A DNA stretch of 64,000 nt, taken from the NCBI GenBank assembly GCA_002105175.1, contig MCGE01000015.1, positions 1 to 64,000 of the forward strand. Reading direction: 5' to 3'. Source of the DNA: Absidia repens (taxonomy: Eukaryota > Mucoromycota > Mucoromycetes > Mucorales > Cunninghamellaceae). The notes beneath the pieces were generated by a model. That model made no database searches and was not told the origin of the DNA. It worked only from the letters and a program-made list of their open reading frames with translations. A program made the position numbers and the translations under genes. Shown piece after piece: positions 1-10,750 of this stretch (position 1 is the stretch's first letter; the number at the start of each line of letters is the position of its first letter).

Positions 1-1
1 A

Positions 2-211
2 AATTATTCTGCCGATGATATTCGAAAACTTCAAAATAAGCTGCATCGCATCGATGAAAAATACCAAGAGGGAATACTTCATGCTCAATCTCAACAAAGC
101 TCGGATATGCCAGCGCAAGATCCATATGAAATTCCCGGTGAAGCCCAAATTGCTAACGAACTGTCTCTTGTACATGATGCTATCACATCCATGTTACAAA
201 ATACTGAATAA
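2..211 (+). CDS. 3' end of an unrecognised gene (partial)
   Basis: An open frame enters from the left edge and ends at TAA 209-211, giving about 69 C-terminal residues. The visible part is polar and rich in Glu, Gln, Lys and Asp, starts with a heptad-like stretch (DDIRKLQNKLHRIDEKY) that could be the end of a coiled coil, and finishes with ELSLVHDAITSMLQNTE. I do not recognise the family. The frame is favoured over the overlapping ATG-started frame because of its normal amino-acid composition and its clean stop followed by an AT-rich 3' region. The start, length and intron structure lie outside the window. Confidence 0.5.
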   Translation, partial: NYSADDIRKLQNKLHRIDEKYQEGILHAQSQQSSDMPAQDPYEIPGEAQIANELSLVHDAITSMLQNTE

Positions 212-967
212 AGACTTTCATTTTTGATCATGTATGTATTTTTAGCATATGTTCTGTATCCTTTTTTAAGTAATACCATGTCCTGAATCAAAAGCACAAA
301 CACCACAGTTGTAAAATTACAGAGGCGACAAAAAATACCGTACCTATTTTTTTTTTTTTTTTTTTACTTTCTACATGTACATACGGTGTATATTTATTCA
401 TCAGAGTATCAGCACAACGACTGGGCGAAATCACCTAATACCCAACCTATTTTAGACAAACACACATACGCAATTTTCTTTTTTTATTTGTTCCTGTATG
501 GATATCAGTTCAACAAGACGAACAGAGATATGACGAAGACTGGTGTTAAAAAGAAAAGAAAAAGAAAATTTTATTCATATGTAGATATAAAATACAACGA
601 CTAAAACAAAACTAAAGTAATAAAGGGTTTCCATTCTACTATTCTGATAGTAAAGCTAATCTGCCGGTGGTCCCAACTCCTAAATCCAGAATGACAGGGT
701 GTCCTCATGCATGTTTGTAATGCCCTTTTCAAAGCGCCCCCTGATTCAAAGTCTAACACTAATCTAAGATCAACAACCATCAATACGTTGGGTTTTCTGA
801 CGGAAGAAAAAAAAAAAGAAATAGAGAGGAATAAAAAAAAATTAAAGAAATTTATGTCGATCGGAGTGTAAATGTTCCGCCAGGGGTGTTATTTGCATGT
901 CGAAAAGACGCCTACCATAGCAGCGAAATGGAAAGACGTCCAATCCCATACCAACAAGCCCAGACTT

Positions 968-1002
<35 letters not shown>

Positions 1003-1534
1003 GGACATTCAGTAAATATGAGACTTCGCAAAGCTCCATCTAATTTCATAGTTACATTCTACCAGTGACATTTGGATCCGGAGGCAGCATCCTCGATATT
1101 TCACGTTTCGTTGGCTAATATGTCATCTTCAAATTAAATTGATTTTATGGTCACTACAAAGAGGCCCTCAAAGATGATCATTAATTCCTCTAGCAAATTT
1201 ATTATAAAAAAAAAAAAACAGAGAAGAGAAAAGGTAAATGTTACTGATTTTCGTTCCTGAATAAGCAGAAAAGAATTTGCCCCAGTAACCGCTAGTATTA
1301 GGACAGTGAAAAGGCGGGAGATAAAAAACCCTCTTTGCGCTATACTGCCTTAATTGTTTTTCCTGTTACCAGTTGATCTATTTTTGTTGACACATTCGGT
1401 AGTATATAGCATAATAAATAGACAAAGCAAAGAGCATGGAGGAGCAACGGACGTTAAAACTTTTATGTATCACACTTTTCTTTGGTATGATTAGTGAATT
1501 CCTGGGAACTAGCATCATCCGGGAAAAATGATCG

Positions 1535-1580
<46 letters not shown>

Positions 1581-2164
1581 CTAAAAAGTTCATTTTTTCC
1601 TTTTTCTCAAGTGATATCAATTTTCCGTTACATTTGCTGGAAAAGACAGTTTATTATCATGAAAAAAAGAGCCCTGGGAAAAAAAAACATAGTTTGGATC
1701 ATTATTTTGATGTCATGTAGGCTTTTGTTGTTGTCACTCCTGTTTAAACATCATGTGCTCCATCTTGTTCCCAGATATTGCTTACGTTGGCGATGACCGT
1801 ATTCCTACTTTTAAATGAATGTTTCTCTAAAACGTTTCTATCAAGAGGCGATTGATAGCGAAAAATCTTTTCTAGTCCGCATATTTAATAATCTGGAACA
1901 AATTTAGCCATAATCTTTTAAAGCAAGGCCTTTTCGGCATCGAGTTTATCAATGCACCGCTGTAATGGGGAATAAAAAAATGGCTTTCCAATACTGATTA
2001 AAACCCCGATGTCGTCATAAGAAATAAATCTGTGAAATGCTCTTTCTTTCTTCTCTTTTTTTCTTTTCTCTTTATTATTATTATTATTATTTTTTACCTT
2101 TATATATTATATAATATTTTACTCCCATTATTAATCATAGAAATTAAAACAAATTAATTGTATC
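212..2164. other. Gene-free region upstream of ERG6 with long A/T runs
   Basis: No protein-like frame survives here; the short open frames are low-complexity translations of A/T runs. It holds pure homopolymers of about 32 A (969-1000) and 37 T (1537-1573), a degenerate copy of the dispersed repeat near 540-800, and the presumed ERG6 promoter, with a T/C-rich stretch and TTATTATTATTATT near 2040-2100. Confidence 0.6.
540..800 (+). repeat. Degenerate copy of the dispersed repeat
   Basis: The stretch resembles the core of the family described at 3840-5430: an ATTCATATGTAGATATAAA-like arm near 572-591, then GGTGGTCCCAACTCCTAAAT (667-686), TCCAGAATGA near 688, CATGCATG near 708 and CACTAATCTAAGATC near 757-771. 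The order matches the other copies. It diverges more and seems to lack the flanking units. The orientation is the same as copies A, B and C. Confidence 0.55.
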
Positions 2165-3689
2165 ATGGCTCTTACTGTGGACAGTTATACTGAAGAAATC
2201 AAATTAATGCGAGATCTCCATGGTCACTTGGTGTTCGATGAAAATAGCTTTCTCAAAAAAGTGGGACAAAAGAACGATAAACTCAACGAACAGGCAGCTA
2301 AATCGTATCAAAGTCTATGGAAAGATCAAGATAATCTCAAGGATAATGAAACTTTTGTGGATCATCGACGTGAACAAGCTCAAACTATGACCAACTCTTT
2401 TTACGATCTTGTCACAGACTTTTATGAATATGGTAAACAAAAAAAAAAGAAGAAAAAAAAAAAAGAGAGCCAGGCCTTATTTTTGAACGCACTATAATCG
2501 ATCCTAACTTGCTTTTTTTTATGCTAATGCGTTTTAGGCTGGGGAAAATCCTTTCATTTCGCCAAACTATATAAAGGTATGCTGTTAGATTATAAACTAC
2601 GAGTGATCGGGAAGGACTTGGGACAGTGGTATAAAAATTACGGATACTCAATTTTTATTCCTGCTTTGGTATAGGTGATACATTTGAACAAAACATCAAT
2701 CGTCATGAAGGATTTCTTGCACTCAAGCTTGGGCTGAATCAAAATATGCGTGTATTGGACGTAAGTTAAAGAAAAAAAAAAAGGGGGGGGGAATAGTGTT
2801 AAAGAAAAAAAAAATATACTAATGACTTTGATCAATCGATGATCATTTTAGGTCGGTTGTGGAGTCGGTATGCCAAAAAGAACAAAAAATCTCCATAACA
2901 ACAATAAACAAATAAACCAACCCTAATTTTCCCTCCTTTTCCTTTTACGTACTAGGTGGCCCATTACGCGAAATCGTGAAAGCATCGGGTGGAGCTCATG
3001 TGACTGGGATCAACAATAACGCATATCAGATTGAACGATGCCTCGCTTACTCGAAAAAATTCGGACTGGGTGCGAAAACCGATTTTGTCAAAGGCGACTT
3101 CACCAACATGCCTATGGAGGATACTACCTTTGATGCAGTCTTCTCTGTGGAAGCGACAGTACACGCTCCCAAATTGGAAATGGTCTATGGCGAAATATTT
3201 CGTGTGTTGAAACCTGGAGGACGATTTGCCTGCTATGAATGGTGCACCACTGATGCTTACGACGAAAACGACTTGGGGCAAAAAAAAGTGATCCATGCGA
3301 TTGAACAAGGCAACTCCATCTCCAAGCTTTATTCAACAAAACAATGTCTGGATGCTCTTTTATCGGTCGGATTTAAGATCATTGAGCAGGGGGATGTGGC
3401 TACGAATAGTGGGGATAGTTCAATGGATGTCTTTGATGGTAGTGCCACAGTGCCTTGGTATTACACATTAAGCAAGCCTGATCCTGGATTGCGTGGTCTC
3501 TTACGTTCCCCATGGGGACGCCGATATACCGATTATCTTTTAACTGTGCTGAACAAGGTCAAATTGGTGCCATCCGGTGTGTTGGAAACGTCTCAATTAT
3601 TAAATGCTGCGGCTGACAACCTGGTACTTGGCGGCGAAATGGGTATCTTTACTCCTATGTTCTTCTTTATGGTGGAAAAACCTTTGTAA
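2165..3689 (+). CDS. ERG6: Sterol 24-C-methyltransferase (Erg6)
   Basis: This SAM-dependent enzyme methylates C-24 of the sterol side chain (zymosterol to fecosterol in yeast, lanosterol in some fungi) in ergosterol synthesis, at the ER or lipid droplets. Five exons join in phase: 2165-2432, 2538-2576, 2675-2760, 2852-2867 and 2956-3689, giving 380 residues, the usual family length. Hallmarks are YEYGWG near residue 87, the SAM motif I LDVGCGVGGP near 130-139, NNNAYQI, the FVKGDF block, the EATVHAPKLE block and VLKPGGRFACYEW, with the C-terminal GIFTPMFFF block. All align with yeast Erg6 from memory of the family. Exon 4 is only 16 nt and encodes the motif I glycine loop. An AATAAA lies about 50 nt past the stop. 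Confidence 0.95.
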
Positions 3690-3839
3690 TATAGTTTAGT
3701 CAATTGTATAGTTACTTAATTATTTTTATATTAGTCATGGAAATAAACGCTTTACTCTTCAATGGAGACTTTGATTTACTGTATTTAGTCTTTTCTCTTT
3801 GAGAGAGAGGGGGGGGGTTTATCATGGTTATGGGGTTAA

Positions 3840-5430
3840 ACAATAGTTAGGGGATTGTAAAGTATTGGCTGATAGTTTTGATCTGGTCGAATAGTATAGC
3901 TTCATGGTCATCTTTAATAGAGAGTGGCTTTAATGAACGAGACTTCGGTACTTTAAGAGGAAATAATGGATGAATCACAAAACAAGTGTTTGGTAAATTA
4001 CTAACAAAATAGATATAATAACAGTATATCTCATTATACAATGGGTCAAAGGAGAGCTAATAAAAGGCATATTTTATTGAAGTGTATCAGTAGATTTGAA
4101 ACTAAAGACGAGGGGTTCATTGTAACAGAGGATTTAATGGATGGAACTAATCGAGGGACTACTACGAGATCTGAAGGATGGTCAACACTAATCTGAAGGG
4201 GAAAATTGTAAAAAGGGAATCACTAAATTGTACAAAGCATGGGAATGACTCATGGGATGCCTTTTATTGAGTCACAACAAATGTCAACACTAATCAAAAG
4301 AGGTTGGTAGTAAAAATGAGATCTATTGCACGAGACATGAATGAGAAAATTAACGGGCCATTTTTTATTGAAGCAAGTAAAATGAGACTTGTTTTATTCG
4401 GATGTATATACAAAGCATGACAAACTAAAACTAAACTAAGCAAATGGAGGCTTCAAAGAGTCAGCTAATGGTGGTCCTAAATACTAGATCCAAAATGAAA
4501 GGGTTTCCCCATGCATCTTGTGATCCCTGAGCTGGAAACCCTTCTAAACTAGTCCTTACACTAATCTAAGTTCTTCATAACCTCAAGGGGTTACAATGGC
4601 GAAGAAAAAAAAAAGGCAAAAAAAAAGAGAAAAAATATAATTCATGTGAACGGGGTTCGAAAAGTTTTTGGATGCGATTTCGTTTGCGATTTTTTTTTTA
4701 ATTGCTATCATCAACACCATACTATTTCTCTTCAAAGTAGTATCCATCAGCGTGCAATATCTGTGCCACGATTTATCTATTCTGTTGATGCCTTTTTTTT
4801 TTAAGCTGCAACGAGGCCTGAATTGGTGTACCTCATAAACTGTAGAATACTAACTCACTCACTGTGGGATGTCTTACTCTCTTTGACTAGACTAACTTAT
4901 CCGAAATTATGTTTATCATATTCTATAAAAAGATACCTCTTAACCCTACACACTTCACACTAACCAGCACACACAGCCCTATTTGCCTCATACTTAGATA
5001 TGTGTTGTTATATTATCATTGGATCAGTTAGTTTAGTCGTCATAGCCTTTATCTACATTTGAATAAAATATGTCTCGTCTTCTTACTTTTATATCATCTC
5101 TCATACATTTATTTCTTCTTATAGAATGGGTATAAACATACAATACTGTACAGTGCAGTGTTTGTTCACGAATAAAAAAAAAAGGGATTAGGCAATAGGC
5201 GACTTCGAACAACCATCGTTCTCACCGCTCCGTCTACTTTAAGTACGCTATACATCAAAAGATAGAGTGAGACAGTTTTTTTCAAATGGTTTTAAAAACT
5301 GGTTGTGATAACACATGAAAAAAGGGCAGTGAAGTATGCATAATAAAAAATAACCAGTGATGAGCGCATAAAGATAATGATTGAAGAGTACAAAATGGCA
5401 TTTAGTTTACCCACATAACCCTTTTTTTTT
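3840..5430 (+). repeat. Dispersed repeat copy A (long, about 1.6 kb)
   Basis: This is one of two long copies (the other is at 54540-56110). It runs in order: a left flank; degenerate units of about 100 nt built on AACACTAATCnnAAG and TTTTATTGAAG (4050-4375); a GAGACTTGTTTTATTCGGAT arm (4384-4403); a core with GATCCAAAATGAAAGGGTTT (4488-4507), CATGCATC, CCCTTCTAAACTAGTCCT and CTAATCTAAG; then a B-box-like GGGGTTCGAAAAG next to CATGTG (4643-4664). The right part ends in the inverted arm ATTTGAATAAAATATGTCTC (5057-5076), followed by sequence shared with the other long copy up to about 5420, including TTAGGCAATAGGCGAC (5190-5205). No protein frame is present. The borders are approximate. Confidence 0.75.
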
Positions 5431-6045
5431 GTTTTTTTGTTTTGTTTTGGTAAACCGTCTTGTTGTTGCAATCCCTAGACCCCTCAGCAAAAACTGACCA
5501 ACTTTGAATGCCTATGTAAGATTTCTTTATTATAGTGACAAGCTACTGCAACCAGGTAACTGTGTTTCTTTTCACCTTTATTATGATAATACGTGGTTAA
5601 AATGTTTATTGGAAAGAAAAAGAAAAAAACCATTCAGCAGTTTCTATGACATATAGAGTTTCCTAGGTTATTCTTGAACTAAACTACACAAACGATAAAA
5701 ATCAGTTTGATGCAAACAGTTATACCCTAACAATCTCGACATCAATGTATGCGTATCGGAATGTAAAAAACTACGAAATTGAGACGATTAAGGTTCTAAA
5801 CTGTTTGCATCATATCATATAGATTGATATCCTGCCAGACAAAGAAAATAAAATAAAAAAGGAAGTTCCTTCATTTCGGTACAATAAAAAAAAAACGTTT
5901 TATTTAAATGCAAAAATGGGATGAGAAGTTGATATGCTAACTATAGTGAATTGATTGAAGGGTGTAGTGATGATGATCATATATAAAAGTGAATATAAAT
6001 TGGGGTGGGAGAAGGAGAGACGAAATTAAGTGTATGGATATAAAA
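5431..6045. other. Intergenic, between repeat A and the HUS1 3' end
   Basis: I see no gene. The stretch is AT-rich and lies between the convergent ERG6 and HUS1 genes. Confidence 0.5.
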
Positions 6046-7431
6046 CTAGGGAAGGTAGACAGGGATATGGCAAGTAAGGATGGTTTCCGGGTGTTGAATG
6101 AATAAATGGTGTTCATTGACTGGCATATAGGAATCCAAACTGACATAAACATAAAAGGCTAAACTTGCTTGATCCGTGATAACTAGATAATACAAAAAAA
6201 AAAAAAAAAAAGGTGTGATTTGGATGGTCATATACGTTTGACATCACGAAATACTTACCACAGATGACATTTTGAGGTTCAAGGTTGTGACAATTCAAAA
6301 AGCTGGCTAAATCTTCTGTAAGTATATCCACTGAGGCAAATGTATGCTTGTTTTCTTCTGGTGTTTCATATCCCTCTATAAATATAGATAAACAATGATT
6401 TTGGTAAACCAATGCTTTTTTTTTTTTTTTGAAGAAGAGTGGATTTCTTACCTAAGCGAGGATTATCTAATCCACTAAAAGCAGACTCTACTTGCACTGC
6501 ATCTGTATCCACTGAGAGTTTGAGTTGGCCATTCATGTTGGCGGCTATTGTCATATACTTGCTAAGAGACTTCATGCGATCCACCAATGGTTTGATTGTT
6601 TGTAGACCTGGGAATACAATGTATGCCTGCCTCAAAAAAAAAAAATCGATAAGAGTATATCCAATAGAAGATTTTCTTTCAACTATAAATCTTACATGAG
6701 GATTGTCTAAAACAGGTGGTTCCCAAATATGTCGTATCCGTTCACTAGGTAGTCTTTCAACTTCTAATTCTTGTCGAGTATCATTCAAGGTTCCAGAGCG
6801 TGTCTAATTTTGGCATATATATAAGAGTGGTGGTGAGTAAAATCATGTAATAACATATATCATAGGCTCTACACTTACTTCCATTTGCATACGCCAAATC
6901 AAAAGGACATGTCGATGCCCATCCTCCACACGTTGACCAAGTTCAATTTTCGTTTCGTGGGTCTGCTGGGCCGCTTTTGTTGCACGAATAAAGCTTTCCA
7001 GATCTACCGATAGACTGACTTCGTTGTTGTCTTGACTTTTCACCCTGTATTGTGAAAATAGTGTGTGCTATTTATTTTTTTCTTTTAGTAAAGTCATGAG
7101 CTGCGCCAAATGAGTGGTATTCTTACCGGATCGACATTACTATGTAACAGACAAAAAGAAAAAAGAAAAAAATAGTTAGCATAATAAAAAGAAGTAATAT
7201 AACTAAACGTACATCCATATTCGTTTGCCAGCCTTTTGTTGTTGGTACCAAATGAAGCGTATTGATTCAGGAGTAAAGCATATAAGACAGGCAGATCCAA
7301 GTTTCTCAAGAGTCATCGCAATTCCTATTGAGATATCAAACAAAAAGGTTATTCAGTATCTACAATTAATGTTAGTCGTATTTATTACTGTGAAGGCCAA
7401 TAGGATTCGAAATGGTAGCTGTCAGTCTCAT
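6046..7431 (-). CDS. HUS1: Checkpoint clamp protein Hus1
   Basis: Hus1 is a subunit of the 9-1-1 (Rad9-Rad1-Hus1) sliding clamp loaded on damaged DNA in the nucleus. Eight minus-strand exons join in phase: 7431-7389, 7324-7213, 7139-7127, 7067-6879, 6803-6696, 6626-6452, 6375-6259 and 6182-6046, giving 297 residues (human 280). Family features are the start MRLTATISNP, an LGSACLICFTPESIRFIW segment, VSLSVDLESFIRATKAAQ, the linker WEPPVLDNPHAYIVFPGLQ, ANMNGQLKLSVDTD and the C-terminal beta strand ASLAFYVYVSLD. These match the PCNA-like folds of human and S. pombe Hus1. Exon 3 is only 13 nt. The acceptor at 7068 was chosen because it restores HTLFSQYRVKSQDNNE, which fits the family; the nearer AG breaks the frame. 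Confidence 0.9.
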
Positions 7432-7885
7432 GATATATGTATATGTATATGTATATTGAAATATGTATGCTCCGTCAAGAAGTGAAAGAAAGTAACCCAC
7501 TCAAAATTTCGGCCACTTTTATGAAATCTCACGTCGGGAGTCGAAATTTAAAAAAATCAACCAAAACTAACACTGATTTCATTTTTTCTTTCTTTTTATT
7601 ATTATTATTCATTCTATGACATCGATACATGGTATAGTAATGTCTAAAAAATAATATTATATTCGGGCAATTCTTGCTAATGCCTTTTTAATTTTTTTCA
7701 ATACGTACTTTACGCTATGTTAAGGTACTCTATAGACTGGCTAAACGTCGTTCCATGTTCCTCAGAACGCTTCTATAGACACATTTTGCTATAAAAGAAA
7801 ACAAGAACACCCTCGAACAAACTGTAACAATACAATATCCTTCAATACTGCCTTTTGTGGAAAAACTACAAAACGTCTTGTAAGT
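7432..7885. other. Intergenic, no gene seen
   Basis: This AT-rich stretch is the presumed HUS1 promoter (the gene is transcribed leftwards). It includes ATATGTATATGTATAT near 7435-7455. No coding frame is convincing. Confidence 0.4.
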
Positions 7886-7917
7886 CTAAAATATAAAAAA
7901 AAGGAGCGGGTTTGTGT

Positions 7918-9250
7918 GATAGATGTGCGTTGATGTAGATCTTTCTTTGATACTTCTGAATTTGGAAAGGTTTATCAATGTAGCAGAATCACAGAAAGCA
8001 AATGTCATCAGACTAGTATCTCTCATTGAAAACATTCTCCCATGATTAAAATTATAGGGCATTATCACAAATCCCATGAATGAAACTTCTTTTGCCATCA
8101 AACTTGTCGTCATCAATGGATTTATCTATGCATGTTATCAAGAATTATTGTATTGGTTAGGCTTAATGCTTCTGCAACGTATCGTGAGTGCCACTTGGAA
8201 TATGATTGACCTTTGGCCACCATTCTAGGGACCATTTGTGCATGGTGCGCGTGATCACAACATAGTTCTTATTTGCGGGTGCTTCTAAAACTGGATGAAC
8301 CTCAAACACGAATTGATGGGATCAATGATATCAGCATCTGTACTTTGTGGACCTGCATCAAACTATATGATTGGCTTTATTCGTAAGGTACCCCTTCCTT
8401 AAACACTAAAAAATAAAAATAAAAATAAAAATCACAATAGATATTGACAGACGATGCATTGTCATAGGTTGGAATATTTTTTATTGGTGTGTGATTATTG
8501 GACTTCTTAACAACCCACACAGATTATCGGCAAGTTTACCAATCAAAATGCATCCTTTTTTTTTTCTATGAATGATGAGAATATGACTCACTAGAAACGT
8601 GGTGAACTGCCAGCAAGATAATGGAAGATTTAGCTCGTGACCTATCTGTTCCGTTTTGGGTTAAAATCCATCATGTTGGCTTCGTGGTTTGCAAATGACG
8701 AGATCAAGATAAGTTGAAATATCTTCAAAAATATGCAATATATGTATTGATCCCTTTGTATTTTTTATATAGATTCATTATTCAGATGCCATACCCTGTT
8801 GACAACAGTGATATGCTGGATGGTTTCAAAAATGCCAGAATGTACACACTGAAATTTCAATGGATGACATACGAGTAAGTAATGCAAATGCTCAGTTTAT
8901 TTATCTGACATTTTGGTAATACATTGCTCATTTTATCGTGTACTTAGGAAATATGATCAAGAGTGGCGCGAAAATGACCAGGCCTTGTATGCTTTTGATG
9001 TCTGAAACTCAGCTTGATAAATTTCTCGCATTCTCGCAAGTGAAGGTAATTCTACAGTATCTAAAAGAGGATAGCAGGGGAAGTAGAAAAAGGAAAAAAA
9101 GCGGAGAAGGGGAGAAGGGAAAATTGATTTTGTGGTGCTGGCGGGGGATTAGTGGGACTTGCATTGTACGTGTGCATCGTTTGGGCTACAGTGAATGTGT
9201 TTGTCGGATTTTATCTCGACCGAGATCACGGAGCTGGGTATATCTTTGAT
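7918..9250 (+). pseudogene. Decayed coding remnants, family not recognised
   Basis: Several stretches translate into protein-like segments in changing frames with stops between them: FINVAESQKANVIRLVSLIE (near 7970-8030), DEPQTRIDGINDISICTLW (near 8291-8350), FQWMTYE joined by a clean GT-AG intron to KYDQEWRENDQALYAFD (near 8858-9000), and a hydrophobic VGLALYVCIVWATVNVFVGF followed by YLDRDHGAG (near 9150-9240). The frames do not connect into one reading frame, although some splice sites are intact. This looks like an old, broken multi-exon gene, perhaps encoding a membrane protein. A real gene with many small exons that I failed to join is the alternative. Confidence 0.3.
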
Positions 9251-9433
9251 CTTTAACTTACTGATGATTTTTTTTAATCCTATCTTTTTTAACATTTATT
9301 ATAAACGTAACTCAAGCGACCCGGACCGAATGGATTAGATTCAGAAGTATAGCTTTTATTAGCTTTTAGTGATTCATTGGGGAAGTATTTTATTTTTATT
9401 TTTATGAAAATTTTATTTTATCGTTTTTTTGTG

Positions 9434-9439
9434 CACGTG
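9434..9439. promoter_or_regulatory. E-box CACGTG upstream of the bHLH gene
   Basis: A perfect palindromic CACGTG lies about 75 nt upstream of a TATA-like TCTATATAAAT (9513-9523) and about 165 nt upstream of the start of a bHLH gene whose protein has the residues that read this motif. It is followed by GCGGGACCTGAACTCA, close to the B-box-like block beside the E-box of the dispersed repeat. Autoregulation is an inference. Confidence 0.4.
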
Positions 9440-9603
9440 CGGGACCTGAACTCATAAAAATATGGGTGAGAAAAAACATTGGAAGGCCGTTTTCTCCGCT
9501 TGCGGTGCATATTCTATATAAATTATTTAGCTGTCTCACTCAATCTCTCTCTCCTTTTTTCCTTTTTTTTTTTTTCTACTTTATTATTAGTATTTACATA
9601 TCA

Positions 9604-10750
9604 ATGATCTGGAGATCCTCTTTGACTCATCAGGATTATATGAAATATGATGTACAGCCGATGACATCCAAATTCTCTATTCGTACCAGTAAAGGAAAAC
9701 CAACAAAGAATTCTTCTACAAAAGCCAAGTCGATGACATTTTTGGCAGCAATGAATGAAGCAGGACCTTCAACCACCAGTCAACTGCCACAACAACAACA
9801 TCAACAGCAACATGAAGATGGCTTCTCAGATCAAGATAAGTATGATGACGGTGACAGTATGGACGAAGAAGACGACGACGACAACCTCACCAACGAAGAA
9901 ACAGGCTCACCGAACAACCAAGTCTTATTCCTCAACTTTACCTCTGATTTATCACCTCAAACGACCTCACCTAGAAAAAAATCATCAGCGCAAACCAAAA
10001 AGGCAGCTTACCGAGTAAATGGGGTCAACATTCTGAACAGGTAAATTGCCAAAAAAAAAAAAAGAAAACAAGGTTGTTCATATGTGTAATGGCTCGCATT
10101 CAACTAACCTAAAAAATTCATCCTTTTCTTTTATCCGGCTTTTTTGGAATAATCATACCAATTATAGAAAAAATCTGGACAGCAAAACAGCAATTGAACG
10201 TATGCAACGCAGGAGGGAAAATCATAATCATGTAGAAAGACGACGACGTGATACCATCAACAATACTATTTATGAACTTTCTCAAGTGGTACCCAACGCT
10301 TTACATACTGGCCAAAAACCTCATAAAGGAAATATCCTTAAAGCAACTTTGGACTATATTCTGGTAAATAAAAATAAAAATATGAAACATGTAACGATGT
10401 ATTTTTTGCGGTCGTGTCCGCGCCTAAAAAAAAAAAAAAAAAAACCCAACTGATCATACGTTTTTCCTTTTCTTCATTAAAAATAGGTACTCCAAGCGGA
10501 AAACCAAATGTATCGATCTCGATTGGCTCAAACAACAACCAATGTACCTGGACCATCAACACTAACGAATTTGCCAGTAGTGTCACCTTCCTCGTCTTCG
10601 TCGTCGTCAACATCATCATCAATGACAACACTGCCACCACTGCCACCCACGTCCTCTCCAACTTATACACTACCCATACCCCCGGTGACCACCCTTCCTT
10701 CCTTATCTCCTGTCTCCGCCTCACCTGTCGTCGATGCTGATTTTAGTTAG
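9604..10750 (+). CDS. USF-like bHLH transcription factor
   Basis: Three exons join in phase: 9604-10040, 10168-10363 and 10487-10750, giving 298 residues. The N-terminal part is disordered, with Gln/His runs and an acidic stretch (MDEEDDDD). The basic region and helix-loop-helix start near residue 157. The basic region RRENHNHVERRRRD has the His, Glu and Arg that contact CACGTG, and the following TINNTIYELSQVVP resembles upstream stimulatory factor. Helix 2 (KGNILKATLDYILVLQAEN) may continue into a short zipper. The C-terminus is Ser/Thr/Pro-rich and could be an activation region. The ATG at 9604 is preferred over an in-frame ATG at 9466 because a TATA-like box lies between them. A nuclear activator is likely; targets are unknown. 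Confidence 0.85.

Noticed and set aside
842..1068. Open frames on both strands with Lys or Phe runs
   Set aside because: They are translations of the 32-nt A run and flanks, with no protein-like composition elsewhere.
1378..1796. Two overlapping open frames with long Lys/Phe stretches
   Set aside because: The frames depend on the 37-nt T run; no splice sites or conserved residues.
3790..5430. Search for a transposase or reverse transcriptase in the repeat
   Set aside because: No frame in any copy shows DDE, RNase H or YxDD-type motifs, and all long frames are broken, so the element is treated as non-autonomous.
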